Shown: positions 1-8,281, numbered from the stretch's first letter. The stretch is 64,000 nucleotides of DNA from Anaerolineales bacterium (GCA_020634895.1 JACKAV010000002.1:1-64000), one strand, 5' to 3'. Notes: generated by a model not told the origin, from the sequence alone. Translations and numbers: made by a program.

Positions 1-94
1 CGCACATCTCAAGCAGTTTTCTACGCCTTTTCATTTTTCTGGCTGGACGGCTTCGCCGTCCCCGCCCCAGCGCAGGTAACGCATGCCGTTGGGC
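1..94 (+). repeat. attC-like cassette recombination site, left end outside the window (attC0)
   Basis: This is the right-hand three quarters of the repeat that recurs through the first 18 kb. It has the conserved middle with a GGACGGC/GCCGTCC hairpin, the right stem arm CCCCAGCGCAGGTAACGC, and the simple site GTTGGGC at 88-94. The sequence from the TTGGGC onward belongs to the next cassette and is mirrored at that cassette's far end (GCGCCCAAC at 867-875). The left half-site lies before position 1. Confidence 0.75.
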
Positions 95-125
95 GCTTCG
101 CGCAAATATTTCTTAACGAGGATAA

Positions 126-863
126 ATGACGAACTGGTCTTCTCCTCTTCGCGGTCCATTCCGTGATATTAATGATACAGACCTCAAATTAGGTGGTTGT
201 GATTTCTGTGGGAAAAGTGAAAATACAGATGTAATTTCACGCGCTCCTTGTGAAAATTGCAAGAAAGTAGTGTGTTGGGAATGTGCAGATTGCGGTGTGT
301 ACAGCAGTCTACATGATTTCCAATATTTTATTCATCGGCACACACTACACGGTAAAGAAGTCTATATTCTCGCTGAAAGTTGTCCCAATTGCCAAGAAAC
401 TTCGTGGTGGGAAAGATACACCGCATCGAGTAAAAATAATCAAACAATCAACAGCATTGGTGACGTAGATTTTCAACCAGGGGGGCAATCGGTATTACCA
501 AGAAAAATCGTAGAAACTCCTTTTAATCGGTACAATCTGGAAGAAGTTGAATCAACAAAGACGGAAGCCATAAAAACGGCTGAAAACATATTAAGCGGAA
601 AAACTGGCATTATTGAAGGTGCGCGAATACTTACAGCAATAAGTCACAAATTAGATTCGGTTGAAAGAGACTCAGATTTTCTTGTTTTTATAGCAACAGC
701 CAGCGAGACAGATCATCTACCAGTTGGCAAAGAAAGAGAGTTATGGGCAAAAGCTGCATTACAAGAGAAAGATATTGAAATAAAACAGGCTGAGAACTTT
801 CATAAGGAAAATATTTTTTCGGCATGTCGTGCATTGTTAGAAAAATGGAAGCATGTCAAATAA
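126..863 (+). CDS. cassette-encoded zinc-ribbon-like protein of unknown function
   Basis: The 245-residue product is not recognised as a known family. The first 100 residues are cysteine-rich, with several CxxC pairs (CDFC, CENC, CWEC-x-DC, CPNC), which suggests one or more structural zinc sites. The rest is charged and probably helical, with no signal peptide or membrane segment. It is the only gene of its cassette, which runs from attC0 to attC1. The ATG at 126 lies 31 nt after the recombination site, leaving little room for a promoter, so expression may depend on upstream transcription. The codons are AT-rich compared with the genes beyond 20 kb. Confidence 0.75.
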   Translation: MTNWSSPLRGPFRDINDTDLKLGGCDFCGKSENTDVISRAPCENCKKVVCWECADCGVYSSLHDFQYFIHRHTLHGKEVYILAESCPNCQETSWWERYTASSKNNQTINSIGDVDFQPGGQSVLPRKIVETPFNRYNLEEVESTKTEAIKTAENILSGKTGIIEGARILTAISHKLDSVERDSDFLVFIATASETDHLPVGKERELWAKAALQEKDIEIKQAENFHKENIFSACRALLEKWKHVK

Positions 864-868
864 ACAGC

Positions 869-1000
869 GCCCAACAAAGCGTGCACCTGACGCTGGGGAT
901 TCTGCGGTCATCCCAAGCAGTTTTCTACGCCTTTTCATTTTTCTGGCTGGACGGCTGCGCCGTCCCTGCGCCCCAGCGCAGGTAACGCAAACCGTTGGCA
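869..1000 (+). repeat. attC-like site 1
   Basis: A 132-bp site bounded by GCCCAAC (869-875) and GTTGGCA (994-1000). The left arm GCGTGCACCTGACGCTGGGG can pair with the right arm CCCCAGCGCAGGTAACGC, leaving a few unpaired bases as in known attC hairpins. The central part carries the conserved GGACGGC/GCCGTCC hairpin. It contains the uninterrupted GCGTGCACCTGACGC motif that is the insertion target of the IS110 elements further right. Confidence 0.85.
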
Positions 1001-1590
1001 AGAACTTGCGTTAAATCTTTTGGGTTGTTTTTCAAAAATGGCTTGTCCGTAAAATCAGCGTTTGAGTCTTTCAAGTCAATGTTTCGGTTTTAGAAAAGTT
1101 TCTGCTTCAATAAAGTCGGGTGTTTTTAGCGGTGGCAATATCCAAGTTTTTGTTTCTCGAAAATCGGCTCATAGTTTTGGCTCAAAAAAATTTCGTCTCA
1201 AATTGGTTCGGGTCTCTTAAATCGGCTTCAAGGTTTCTGAGTCAAGTTTTGGTAAGCAAGCGGTTTTATTTGGCAAAGTCCGTTTTTCATGGCTTGCGTT
1301 GCTTTTGGTAAAGTCAGGCTTTCAAAATTGGCTACATTTTTTCAGCAAAAGTTGTGGCAAGTTTGGTTTGGGCTTTTTCGCCAGGTTCGTTTTTTATGGC
1401 AAAGTTCACTTTTAGCAAAATCAGTTTTTAGCAAAGGTTTCAGCAAGTTCTCGGCTTTAGCGTTTTAGCAAGTCAGGCGTGTTTTCCAAAGCAAAAGTCA
1501 GGCTTGTAAAAAATTGTGGCGCGGGTAAAATCAAGTCATCGAAAGGCTGGGTTTTGGTTTTTGGCAGCATGTTCTTCTTGCACCAGTTCT
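1001..1590 (+). other. gene cassette without a credible gene
   Basis: This 590-bp stretch lies between two attC-like sites. Its ends match each other over 13 nt (GTTGGCAAGAACT after attC1, its complement before attC2), so it is a bona fide cassette unit. The top strand is strongly T- and G-rich and C-poor, with recurring words such as GGCAAAGT, TTTTAGCAAA and AAGTCAGGCTT. Open frames in it are short, low-complexity and lack ribosome-binding sites. I see no tRNA, terminator or recognisable promoter. It may be a decayed gene, a noncoding RNA gene or a filler cassette. Confidence 0.6.
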
Positions 1591-1721
1591 TGCCAACAAA
1601 GCGTGCACCCGACGCTGGGGATTCTGCGCACATCCCAAGCAGTTTTCTACGCTGTAACCTTTTTCTGGCTGGACGGCTTCGCCGTCCCCCGCCCCAGCGC
1701 GGGTAACGCAAACCGTTGGCT
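1591..1721 (+). repeat. attC-like site 2
   Basis: A 131-bp site between TGCCAAC (1591-1597) and GTTGGCT (1715-1721). The left arm reads GCGTGCACCCGACGC, one base different from the usual CACCTGACGC, and the matching right arm is GCGCGGGTAACGC, so the change is compensated in the stem. This covariation supports the folded single strand being the functional form. Confidence 0.85.
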
Positions 1722-1760
1722 GGCTAAAATATTTTCTTTCAACTTGAAAGAGTAATCCAT

Positions 1761-2234
1761 ATGTCTGAATGGCAAGGCTTTGACCAAAGGAAAATGTGTC
1801 CCAATTGTGGACAATATCAGACTCGTTTGAGAACCCCCAGACGACGTCTTAAGATTGTTCCAATACCTATCATTCTCTTGGGGGCGGTTACATTTTTGGC
1901 ATTCCTTTTCTTCTCATTTTTTTCGCCAAATCCGACAGTACGTTTGTGGGGCATAATCTTTGCGGCTCTGGTTTGGGCGGGAATCATGCTCATCTATGCA
2001 AGCACGATGATAACTTCGAGAAGGCAAAAGGGAATTTCACAAGAATTTTTTCTCGAATGTATATCTTGCGGTCATGTGTGGAAAATGACAAGGGGCGAAT
2101 GGAAAACAGAAGAACAAAGAGAACTGGAGACCTTCAAAAAATCTTCACCTGTGTTGTCATCACGCAAAAGAGCTTCTTTTGAATCGATTGAGCCAGTTGA
2201 GCAAAAATCACTCGATAAAACAGGTGATTCTTAA
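1761..2234 (+). CDS. cassette-encoded membrane protein with split zinc ribbon
   Basis: The 157-residue protein has CPNCG near residue 13 and CISCGHVW near residue 100, the two halves of a zinc ribbon. Between them are two hydrophobic segments (about residues 32-50 and 55-75) forming a transmembrane hairpin, which would place both half-ribbons in the cytoplasm. The C-terminal 50 residues are charged. The family is not recognised; small zinc-ribbon membrane proteins of this kind are often of unknown function. It is the single gene of its cassette, starting at the ATG at 1761, 40 nt after attC2. Confidence 0.75.
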   Translation: MSEWQGFDQRKMCPNCGQYQTRLRTPRRRLKIVPIPIILLGAVTFLAFLFFSFFSPNPTVRLWGIIFAALVWAGIMLIYASTMITSRRQKGISQEFFLECISCGHVWKMTRGEWKTEEQRELETFKKSSPVLSSRKRASFESIEPVEQKSLDKTGDS

Positions 2235-2299
2235 ATAGTTTCTTGTAAAATACTTATGTCAGCATCTTCCACAGGCTCGTTTCAGGCAATACAAAAGCC

Positions 2300-2432
2300 A
2301 GCCAACAAAGCGTGCAGCGGACGGCGGGGAGTCTGTGCGACTTATAAGCATTTTCCTCACTTCAGGCTTATACTGCTCTCAGGCTTTTATCTACTCTCGC
2401 CCCCCGTCCGCCGCTAACGCAAGCCGTTGGGC
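2300..2432 (+). repeat. attC-like site 3, divergent type
   Basis: Bounded by AGCCAAC (2300-2306) and GTTGGGC (2426-2432), this site keeps the AACAAAGCGTGCA start and TAACGCAAGCCGTT end of its neighbours. Its arms are different: GCAGCGGACGGCGGGG on the left pairs with CCCCGTCCGCCGC on the right. The central part is unrelated to the other sites and lacks the GGACGGC/GCCGTCC hairpin. It also lacks the CACCTGACGC half of the IS110 target. Confidence 0.8.
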
Positions 2433-2463
2433 GTTTTCTTGCGTAACCAAAACATAAAACCAT

Positions 2464-2922
2464 ATGGCTGATATTAGTCGCTCGACAGTTTCAATTCGTT
2501 TTTTGGGGTCAAAATTGAATCCCGAAAAAATAACCCAACTCTTAGGTTGTGAACCTTCTTCTGCCGCTAAAACAGGAGAGAAGATAATCAAGCGAAACGG
2601 GCAAGAAAGAATTGTCAAAAGAGGGTTTTGGTTTCTTGATTATGGCGAAAGTGATAATGTTCTTATTGAAGAAAAGGTTGATTTACTTTTCGGGAAATTA
2701 ACAGACAATCTTGAATCTTGGCAAGAAGTCACAAAAAACCTTGATGTGGCTGATGTTTTTTGCGGATTATTCATAGACAACTGGAACGAAGGCTTTACGT
2801 TATCACCAGCCACATTGAGAAAAATATCTGAGCGCAATCTTGAGATTGACTTTGATATTTATTCGCCCACAGATACTTGGTATGCAGAAAATAAAGAAGT
2901 CGAAATACCAGAAGAGTCGTGA
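2464..2922 (+). CDS. DUF4279-like protein
   Basis: The 152-residue product begins with a beta-strand followed by a segment resembling the start of the DUF4279 family (FLGSKLNPEKITQLLGCEPS), then RGFWFLDYGES and a C-terminal stretch with ISERNLEIDFDIY. The family's function is not known to me, though I recall members scattered in accessory DNA. It has no signal peptide or membrane segment. It is the only gene of its cassette, with its start ATG 31 nt after attC3. Confidence 0.65.
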   Translation: MADISRSTVSIRFLGSKLNPEKITQLLGCEPSSAAKTGEKIIKRNGQERIVKRGFWFLDYGESDNVLIEEKVDLLFGKLTDNLESWQEVTKNLDVADVFCGLFIDNWNEGFTLSPATLRKISERNLEIDFDIYSPTDTWYAENKEVEIPEES

Positions 2923-3019
2923 TAAATTGGGTAATTGCCAAAGATTAAGTTGTGTGTGAAAATCTTGTCAGGTTGGCTGTGTTGTCTTTTTAGGCAACGA
3001 GTCTTGCACAACACAAAAC

Positions 3020-3151
3020 GCCCAACAAAGCGTGCACCTGACGCTGGGGATTCTGCGCACATTTCAAGCAGTTTTCTACGCCTTAGCCTTTTTCTGGCTG
3101 GACGGCTTCGCCGTCCCTGCGCCCCAGCGCAGGTAACGCAAACCGTTAGCC
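3020..3151 (+). repeat. attC-like site 4
   Basis: A 132-bp copy of the standard type between GCCCAAC (3020-3026) and GTTAGCC (3145-3151). It carries the uninterrupted GCGTGCACCTGACGC motif and the central GGACGGC/GCCGTCC hairpin. Confidence 0.85.
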
Positions 3152-3179
3152 CGCTTCATTCAAACAGGGAAAAGAATGT

Positions 3180-3833
3180 ATGAGCAAAAATAAAAAAACA
3201 TCATCAAAAGATATTGGCACTCTCTTAACAGCTATAATTGGAGTAATTGGTGCAATTGTGGTGGCATATTTTTCTTATCGAGGAAGTATTGATTCAAAAA
3301 AACTTGAAATAAGTGCCGCCCAAACAGCAGAGAGTATTAGAACAAATCAAACCATTGTGGTGTCATCTGAATCACTTAAAATTACTCCCTCCCTCACGCA
3401 AAATACATTAGTATTAACTGATACATCTTTTCCCTTACTTGAAACTACAGAAACACCCAATTGGGCAATTATTTTTGAATATCGCTTTCCCGCAGGTTTT
3501 TGGTCAGCAGGAACTCATGAATATACCCTTGACTCTGTATGTCCAAATCTTGAAGGGCTTAGTGGTAGCTGGACAAATACATTTAATGTGTCCACAAACG
3601 TCGCTCTCTTTCCTGGCGATGTTTATTTACGTTTGGTTGGATTGAGGGAGGAAGCATTACCAAGCACTCCAATTGAATCAATTAATCCCTCGCAAACAAC
3701 CACTGCGGCATTTACCGTCATAGACGCAACACACTCTGAGGCAGAATTAGCATTTACAGATTGCGAAGTATCTATTAGATGGGACGGAGGCATATCAAAA
3801 AATTTAACGCCAGGATTACCCTTTGAACGCTAG
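3180..3833 (+). CDS. cassette-encoded membrane-anchored protein of unknown function
   Basis: The 217-residue protein starts with a lysine-rich cytoplasmic tip, then one hydrophobic segment (about residues 14-36, TLLTAIIGVIGAIVVAYFSY). The remaining 180 residues are polar and Ser/Thr-rich and look like an extracytoplasmic beta-rich domain. No lipobox is visible, so the N-terminal helix probably stays as an anchor. It is not a recognised family. The ATG at 3180 has AGGGAAAAGA upstream as a plausible ribosome-binding site. It is the single gene between attC4 and attC5. Confidence 0.75.
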   Translation: MSKNKKTSSKDIGTLLTAIIGVIGAIVVAYFSYRGSIDSKKLEISAAQTAESIRTNQTIVVSSESLKITPSLTQNTLVLTDTSFPLLETTETPNWAIIFEYRFPAGFWSAGTHEYTLDSVCPNLEGLSGSWTNTFNVSTNVALFPGDVYLRLVGLREEALPSTPIESINPSQTTTAAFTVIDATHSEAELAFTDCEVSIRWDGGISKNLTPGLPFER

Positions 3834-3870
3834 GAATTCTGTTTCAGAAAGTGTCTTTGCAAAAAGCGCG

Positions 3871-4002
3871 GGCTAACAAAGCGTGCACCTGACGCTGGGG
3901 ATTCTGCGGCAATCTCAAGCAGTTTCCTACGCCTTATCCTTTTTCTAGTTGGACGGCTTCGCCGTCCCTGCGCCCCAGCGCAGGTAACGCATGCCGTTGG
4001 GC
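3871..4002 (+). repeat. attC-like site 5
   Basis: A 132-bp standard-type site between GGCTAAC (3871-3877) and GTTGGGC (3996-4002), with the uninterrupted GCGTGCACCTGACGC motif. The downstream half-site ends in CATGCCGTTGGGC, as in attC0. Confidence 0.85.
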
Positions 4003-4019
4003 AGTTCTTTTTGACTAAC

Positions 4020-4865
4020 ATGCAAGCTAAGATTCTTATTACCTTCTTAATTGCTGCTCTATTAATTTCCTGTGAGCCTTTGAACGCGCCCACAATTATA
4101 GAACCAACCATTATGCTCGAAGCAACTTTTTCACCTTCTCCAATAATTTCAACACCCATAAATGCTCAAACACAAACCGTTACGCCCACTTTAGCTCCTT
4201 TGCCAACGCCACCCCCTACCAATACGCAAATACCATTCTTGTTTTCTTATTCGTATACTTCCGATGGAGGAGATGATTTATGGCGTTGCATGGAAAACAA
4301 TTTCGGTAATCCGAGTCTTATCCTTTACCAGGACGGTGTTCTAATTCAAGCAGGATATCCATACTTTTTACAAAGTCAACTCTCACCAACTCAAATAAAT
4401 CGGTTGATGGATGAAATTGCCCAGACGGGCTTACCTCAACAAAGTGAGAGTAAATATCAAGAAGGTAATGGCGTGTTTATATTTAACGGAAGATATTTTC
4501 ATCAGCCATTTAATCTTCCTTCAAAAGACCCATTAAGTAAAGCAATCAGCGTTACCCAGTCTTTCACATCAGAAAATACAACACGGTTTGTCCCTAAGGA
4601 TTTAACATTATTTATTTATTCCACAACCGAAATTAATAACGTGATTAATAGTTGGTATTGGTCGTCTAAATCAAATTCAGAGCTTCAAAATTGGCAAGAT
4701 AGTCCTTTGTTTCAGTATGGAGAAGGTTGGTTTCTAATCACTGGTGAAGATGTACTCAAAGTAATGGATCAGTTTTCTGGTTTTCCTGATTTTAGGGTAT
4801 ATCAAAATATTGAGGCAAAGCGTTATTATGTTGCTATAATATGTACTAATTATCCTTATCGGTAA
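4020..4865 (+). CDS. cassette-encoded lipoprotein of unknown function
   Basis: The product (281 residues from the ATG at 4020) begins with a signal peptide ending in a lipobox, LLISC, at about residues 14-18, so it should be lipid-anchored outside the cell. A Thr/Pro-rich linker follows (about residues 20-75), as is common in Anaerolineae lipoproteins, then a folded domain of about 200 residues that I do not recognise. An in-frame TTG at 4011 is possible, but the ATG gives the better signal peptide. It is the only gene of its cassette. Confidence 0.75.
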   Translation: MQAKILITFLIAALLISCEPLNAPTIIEPTIMLEATFSPSPIISTPINAQTQTVTPTLAPLPTPPPTNTQIPFLFSYSYTSDGGDDLWRCMENNFGNPSLILYQDGVLIQAGYPYFLQSQLSPTQINRLMDEIAQTGLPQQSESKYQEGNGVFIFNGRYFHQPFNLPSKDPLSKAISVTQSFTSENTTRFVPKDLTLFIYSTTEINNVINSWYWSSKSNSELQNWQDSPLFQYGEGWFLITGEDVLKVMDQFSGFPDFRVYQNIEAKRYYVAIICTNYPYR

Positions 4866-4878
4866 TTTTGTCAAAACT

Positions 4879-5007
4879 GCCCAACAAAGCGTGCACCTGA
4901 CGCTGGGGATTCTGCGGCAATCTCAAGCATTTTTCACGCCTTAGCCTTTTTCTGGCTGGACGGCTTCGCCGTCCCCGCCCCAGCGCAGGTAACGCAAACC
5001 GTTGGGT
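4879..5007 (+). repeat. attC-like site 6
   Basis: A 129-bp standard-type site between GCCCAAC (4879-4885) and GTTGGGT (5001-5007), carrying the intact GCGTGCACCTGACGC motif. It is slightly shorter than its neighbours through loss of a few bases in the central loop. Confidence 0.85.
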
Positions 5008-5029
5008 GCTGGCTCACTGAGATGATCTT

Positions 5030-5725
5030 ATGAATTCACGACTCTCGTTCCATTTTAGAACTCGATACATCAACCGATCAAAAGAAGGACTCTGGATTAT
5101 TCTCGTTTTAAGTGGGTTAATTGTTGCAGGCTGTGCAAACAGCAGCAACGACACTCGCATAGATCGAAGCTTTCTAACGGGAAAACCATGTGAAGCGCCT
5201 TGCTGGTATGGTCTTGAGTTGGACAAAGCAAATGAAGATGACGTACGTCAAACGCTAAAAACACTTCCATTTATCGACCAAACTACAATGCGAGAATGGA
5301 CTGCCCCTTGGTTAGGCGATTGGTCGGCAAAAGAAATTCATCCTAATTGTGTTTATCCTGTGCCAGCGACAACTGGGTGCGTTGGCTTGCTAATCTATAA
5401 TGACAAGTTGAAGCAAATAAGAATGTCAATTGCTTATGAATTAACTTTTGGAACCGTTGTTGAAAAACTTGGTCCACCAGATTATATGTCTTACGATATT
5501 TACCACCCCGAGGTGGGTGGATGTGTTATTGATTTAGGCTGGACTACAAAAGGAATCGACGTGGAGTACCTCGATACTCGTGATGAGAGCAAATGCAAAT
5601 CTATAAAAAAAGGTAATGGCGTAGATAGGTCAACAATTGTTAGTGGTCTTTTCTATTATAGTGTTAAAGAAGGTTTCAAAAGTACTGAAGGGTTATTTCC
5701 GTGGACAGGATTTACCAGCCCTTAA
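5030..5725 (+). CDS. cassette-encoded lipoprotein of unknown function
   Basis: The 231-residue product has a long N-terminal segment with the hydrophobic core LWIILVLSGLIVAG and a lipobox cysteine (VAGC, about residue 35), so it is predicted to be an exported lipoprotein. The mature part has several further cysteines (CEAPCW, NCVY, TGCVG, GGCVID, SKCK) that could form disulfides. The family is not recognised. Its stop lies only 7 nt before the half-site of attC7, which is split by an IS110 element. Confidence 0.75.
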   Translation: MNSRLSFHFRTRYINRSKEGLWIILVLSGLIVAGCANSSNDTRIDRSFLTGKPCEAPCWYGLELDKANEDDVRQTLKTLPFIDQTTMREWTAPWLGDWSAKEIHPNCVYPVPATTGCVGLLIYNDKLKQIRMSIAYELTFGTVVEKLGPPDYMSYDIYHPEVGGCVIDLGWTTKGIDVEYLDTRDESKCKSIKKGNGVDRSTIVSGLFYYSVKEGFKSTEGLFPWTGFTSP

Positions 5726-5939
5726 AAAACGCACCCAACAAAGCGTGCACAGATGTAAGGGGAAGTCAAGAGTGCCGATGCATGAGGAATTAGGTGGTTA
5801 TATTGTTGCGCAAAGGAGCGAAAAAACAACAGCACTCCACTACCGCTTTTACAAAGCTGTGCAAAAACGTTGACAAGGGTTGTATAATGATTTTGGAGCG
5901 ATGAGCCCGCAAAACCTTTTCAGGTCTCCGCAAGCGGAG

Positions 5940-7162
5940 TTACATATTTGGGACGTCGCTCCTTTCTTTTAACTTCGAGGGCGGCAACGGGATCGGCTTC
6001 TTCGAACCCCAGGGGATGCTCGTCAGTTCACTTCCCAACCCCAAAGTATCCATTCGTTCGCGCACGAATTGCGCCGCAGATCTTCCAGCACGATTTTCCT
6101 TGCCCACTTCATAGGCAATGTGCAACATCTTTTTCGAGACCATTTCTTCTTCCGCAAAACGATCCGCTACTTTGTGCGCCAGCACATACCAGACAGTCAC
6201 CAATAACTTCCGCGCAATTGCCACGATCGCTCTGTTGTAGCCGATCCGTGGTTGCAGGCGTGCCAGTTCCGCCTTCCAATGCGGGTGGCTGTTGGCAACC
6301 ACATGCGCCGCTTCCACCATGACAACACGCAGATCGCGCCTGCCTGCTTTTGTGATCTTGCCTGTTCGGGCTGTCATCCCGCTATCATGCACTCGCGTTC
6401 CCATGCCCGCATACCCCACCAGATGTTTGGCATCTTCAAAGCGATGGATGTCTCCAATCGCAGCATACACGGTCACCGCTGTGATCACCCCAAATCCCGC
6501 AATGTGCAACAGACGACCGATCTCTTCGTTCGCTGCTGCAATGCCTGTCATCTCTTTTTCAATTCGCGCTTCCTGCTGCTGGGCAAATTGCAAGGTCTCC
6601 AGGTTGCTTTGCAGGTTCATCTTTTCCAACCGCCCCAAGGTCAATGATTGCCACCAGCCATTGTTCGTCTTCGCAAACGGGTTGCCCGCAGGTGGTTTCA
6701 GGTGATAACGTTGCATCACTGCATGCAATCGGTTCTTCGCCTGCGTCGCCAGACGCGTCATCTTTGACGCTGTGCCACAACCCACGTAGTTCCCGTACTT
6801 CCTCTGGCGGCACCCAGATCCCAACCAACAATTCTTTCGCCAACAATCGTGCCAGGATCGAGGCGGCGATCTTGTCCGTCATTACTTGCGATCTTGTGAT
6901 CAATGCGACATGCGGTGGATGCACCACCATCACCGATCCAGCATGCTCCACAAGTTCATCATACAGCTGCCAGGTATTGGTCGTCATTTCCAGCACCACT
7001 TCATCCTGCTTCGTCAGATTTTTTCTTCATCCAACTTTCCAGATGTCTCAACTCCACTCGTCGCATGGGTAGGACAACGTTCAAGTCCGCATCCACACCC
7101 AGGGCGACCAGGTAGTGTTTATGCACATCCAGTCCGATATACCTTGTTCGTTTTTCTTCCAT
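5940..7162 (-). pseudogene. IS110-family transposase, frameshifted copy
   Basis: Compared with the intact copy at 11228-12451, this gene has an extra T in the run near 7020-7025 and loses one T and one C around 6764-6780. This breaks the frame between the DEDD RuvC-like N-terminal domain and the C-terminal serine-containing domain. The two surviving pieces are about 5940-6770 (C-terminal) and 6780-7020 (part of the N-terminal domain). The remaining sequence is essentially identical to the intact copy, so inactivation is recent or includes sequencing error. Confidence 0.8.
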
Positions 7163-7206
7163 AGCGGTATACTCCTCTCAATGCTGGCACTTCCCTGCCA
7201 GCTAAG

Positions 7207-7441
7207 GTCGGGCACGTTTCTTTTTCAGGGAGCGAAGAATCACACACAGATGCGAGCTGGGGCATGGATCGCCCTTCTCAGTTTAGCGGATTCGAACGGG
7301 TCAACCAAACACCTGAGCGGGCTTGTTCCTCGACCTTCTTGGAACTTCCCATGCACGTTTCGGCTGGTCCCTTACGCAGCGTTCCCGGATACGCGTTTCC
7401 GTTCACTGAACAAACGGAGCATATCCAAAAACGTGCCCGAC
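7207..7441 (-). ncRNA. candidate bridge RNA of IS110 copy 1
   Basis: The noncoding segment upstream of the transposase is closed by a perfect 13-bp inverted repeat (7207-7219 with 7429-7441). Read on the minus strand it gives a 5' hairpin (7399-7403/7413-7417). A first internal loop is framed by GGTCCC 7366-7371 with the bulged GGGTCAACC 7298-7306, plus an inner hairpin 7325-7329/7341-7345. A second loop is framed by 7237-7241/7289-7293, plus an inner hairpin 7260-7263/7271-7274. Loop 1 carries CACCTGA (7310-7316) and TGCACG (7352-7357), matching the two sides of the attC target. Loop 2 carries ACACAGATG (7244-7252), matching the joined element ends. This was folded by eye. Confidence 0.5.
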
Positions 7442-7623
7442 TGCAATCCGTCGATTGCTATTTCATGCTAACACCTGACGCTGGGGATTCTCCGCACATC
7501 CCAAGCAGTTTTCTACGCCTTAGCCTTTTTCTGGTTGGACGGCTTCGCCGTCCCTGCCCCAGCGCAGGTAACGCAAGCCGTTAGGCGGGTACTTTCCAAG
7601 TCAAAAGGTGTTAAAATAACAGC

Positions 7624-8064
7624 GTGAAAATTTACCTTGATTTATGCGCCATTCAAAGACCACTCGACACATCGAATCAAATTCGGATAGTTTTAGAGTC
7701 GGAAGCCGTTCTCGGCATTATCGCTTTTTCCGATATCGGACAGGTGGAATTACTTTCGTCAGAAGCATTACTTTATGAAGGCGAACAAAGTTCTTTGCCA
7801 GTCCGAAAAGAGCATACTTTAGCCGTTTTAGCAAAGGCAAAAAATGTTCTTAACGTCTCAGAAAAAGAGAAAATTCGTGCGTCAGAAATAATGAAAGTTG
7901 GCGTAAAACCGCTTGACGCACTTCATATTGCGTTAGCAGAATCAGGAAATGCCGATTATTTTTGTACTTGCGATGACAAGTTATTGCGAAACGCAAAGAA
8001 AGTCAAAGATCTAGCGGTAAAAATAGTGAATCCTGTTGATTTGGTTCAGGAGATTGAAAAATGA
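7624..8064 (+). CDS. PIN-domain toxin (cassette-encoded)
   Basis: The 146-residue protein has the PIN nuclease pattern: an early acidic residue in MKIYLDLCAIQRP, a middle glutamate in SSEALLYE, KPLDALHIALAE, and NADYFCTCDDKLL near the C-terminus. Proteins of this family cut RNA as the toxin of VapBC-like pairs. The start is the GTG at 7624. The following small gene overlaps it by 4 nt (ATGA) and is the probable antitoxin, the reverse of the usual antitoxin-first order. The cassette is bracketed on both sides by IS110 copies 1 and 2. Confidence 0.82.
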   Translation: MKIYLDLCAIQRPLDTSNQIRIVLESEAVLGIIAFSDIGQVELLSSEALLYEGEQSSLPVRKEHTLAVLAKAKNVLNVSEKEKIRASEIMKVGVKPLDALHIALAESGNADYFCTCDDKLLRNAKKVKDLAVKIVNPVDLVQEIEK

Positions 8065-8273
8065 TTACAGATGTAAGACCACTAATTGAAGTTAACCAGC
8101 AAGCAATCAACCTACTTTATAAAGAGTTAGGTGTAGTTGACGCTGTTCGTTTTCTTAAGCAATTTACTCAAGGCTACGGAAATTACACTCAAGAGCGAGA
8201 AGTTATCTTTGCTAATAAATCCCTTGAAGATATTGTGAGTGAAATCGAAAAGCGGAGAAAAACGGCACAGTAA
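8061..8273 (+). CDS. probable antitoxin partner of the PIN toxin
   Basis: This 70-residue polar protein (start MITDVRPLIEVNQQAINLLY) overlaps the PIN gene by 4 nt, which implies translational coupling. It has a motif LLYKELGVVDAVRFLKQF and an acidic helical C-terminus (LEDIVSEIEKRRKTAQ). I do not recognise a classical DNA-binding fold. The antitoxin role is inferred from coupling and size. A strong terminator-like hairpin follows it inside the same cassette. Confidence 0.6.
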   Translation: MITDVRPLIEVNQQAINLLYKELGVVDAVRFLKQFTQGYGNYTQEREVIFANKSLEDIVSEIEKRRKTAQ

Positions 8274-8281
8274 AAAGTTTG

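Larger units (their letters stand above)
5751..7474 (-). mobile_element. IS110-family element, copy 1 (degenerate transposase)
   Basis: This 1.72-kb element is inserted in attC7 directly after GCGTGCAC. Copies 2 and 3 are nearly identical and sit at the same base of two other attC sites. The trinucleotide CAC is shared by both junctions, so the exact ends are ambiguous by up to 3 nt. There are no terminal inverted repeats, as expected for the IS110 family. The transposase lies on the minus strand with about 310 nt of noncoding DNA upstream and about 190 nt downstream. Confidence 0.88.
5733..7586 (+). repeat. attC-like site 7, split by IS110 copy 1
   Basis: The left fragment is 5733-5750 (ACCCAAC through GTGCAC) and the right fragment is 7475-7586 (CTGACGC through GTTAGGC). 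Rejoining them restores a standard site of about 130 bp with the motif GCGTGCACCTGACGC. The insertion separates the two arms of the stem by 1.7 kb and should block recombination at this junction. Confidence 0.85.

Noticed and set aside
1457..1755. Open frames running through attC2 on both strands
   Set aside because: They consist of the recombination site translated, recur at other sites with different frames, and lack ribosome-binding sites.
5850..5900. TTGACA and TATAAT hexamers near the downstream end of the 1.72-kb element as a promoter
   Set aside because: They are only 7 nt apart, far too close for a sigma-70 promoter, and no alternative -35 at the right distance was found.
5948..7471. 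Plus-strand open frames inside the IS110 elements
   Set aside because: They are reverse-strand shadows of the transposase and of the noncoding end; the minus-strand gene has clear family motifs.
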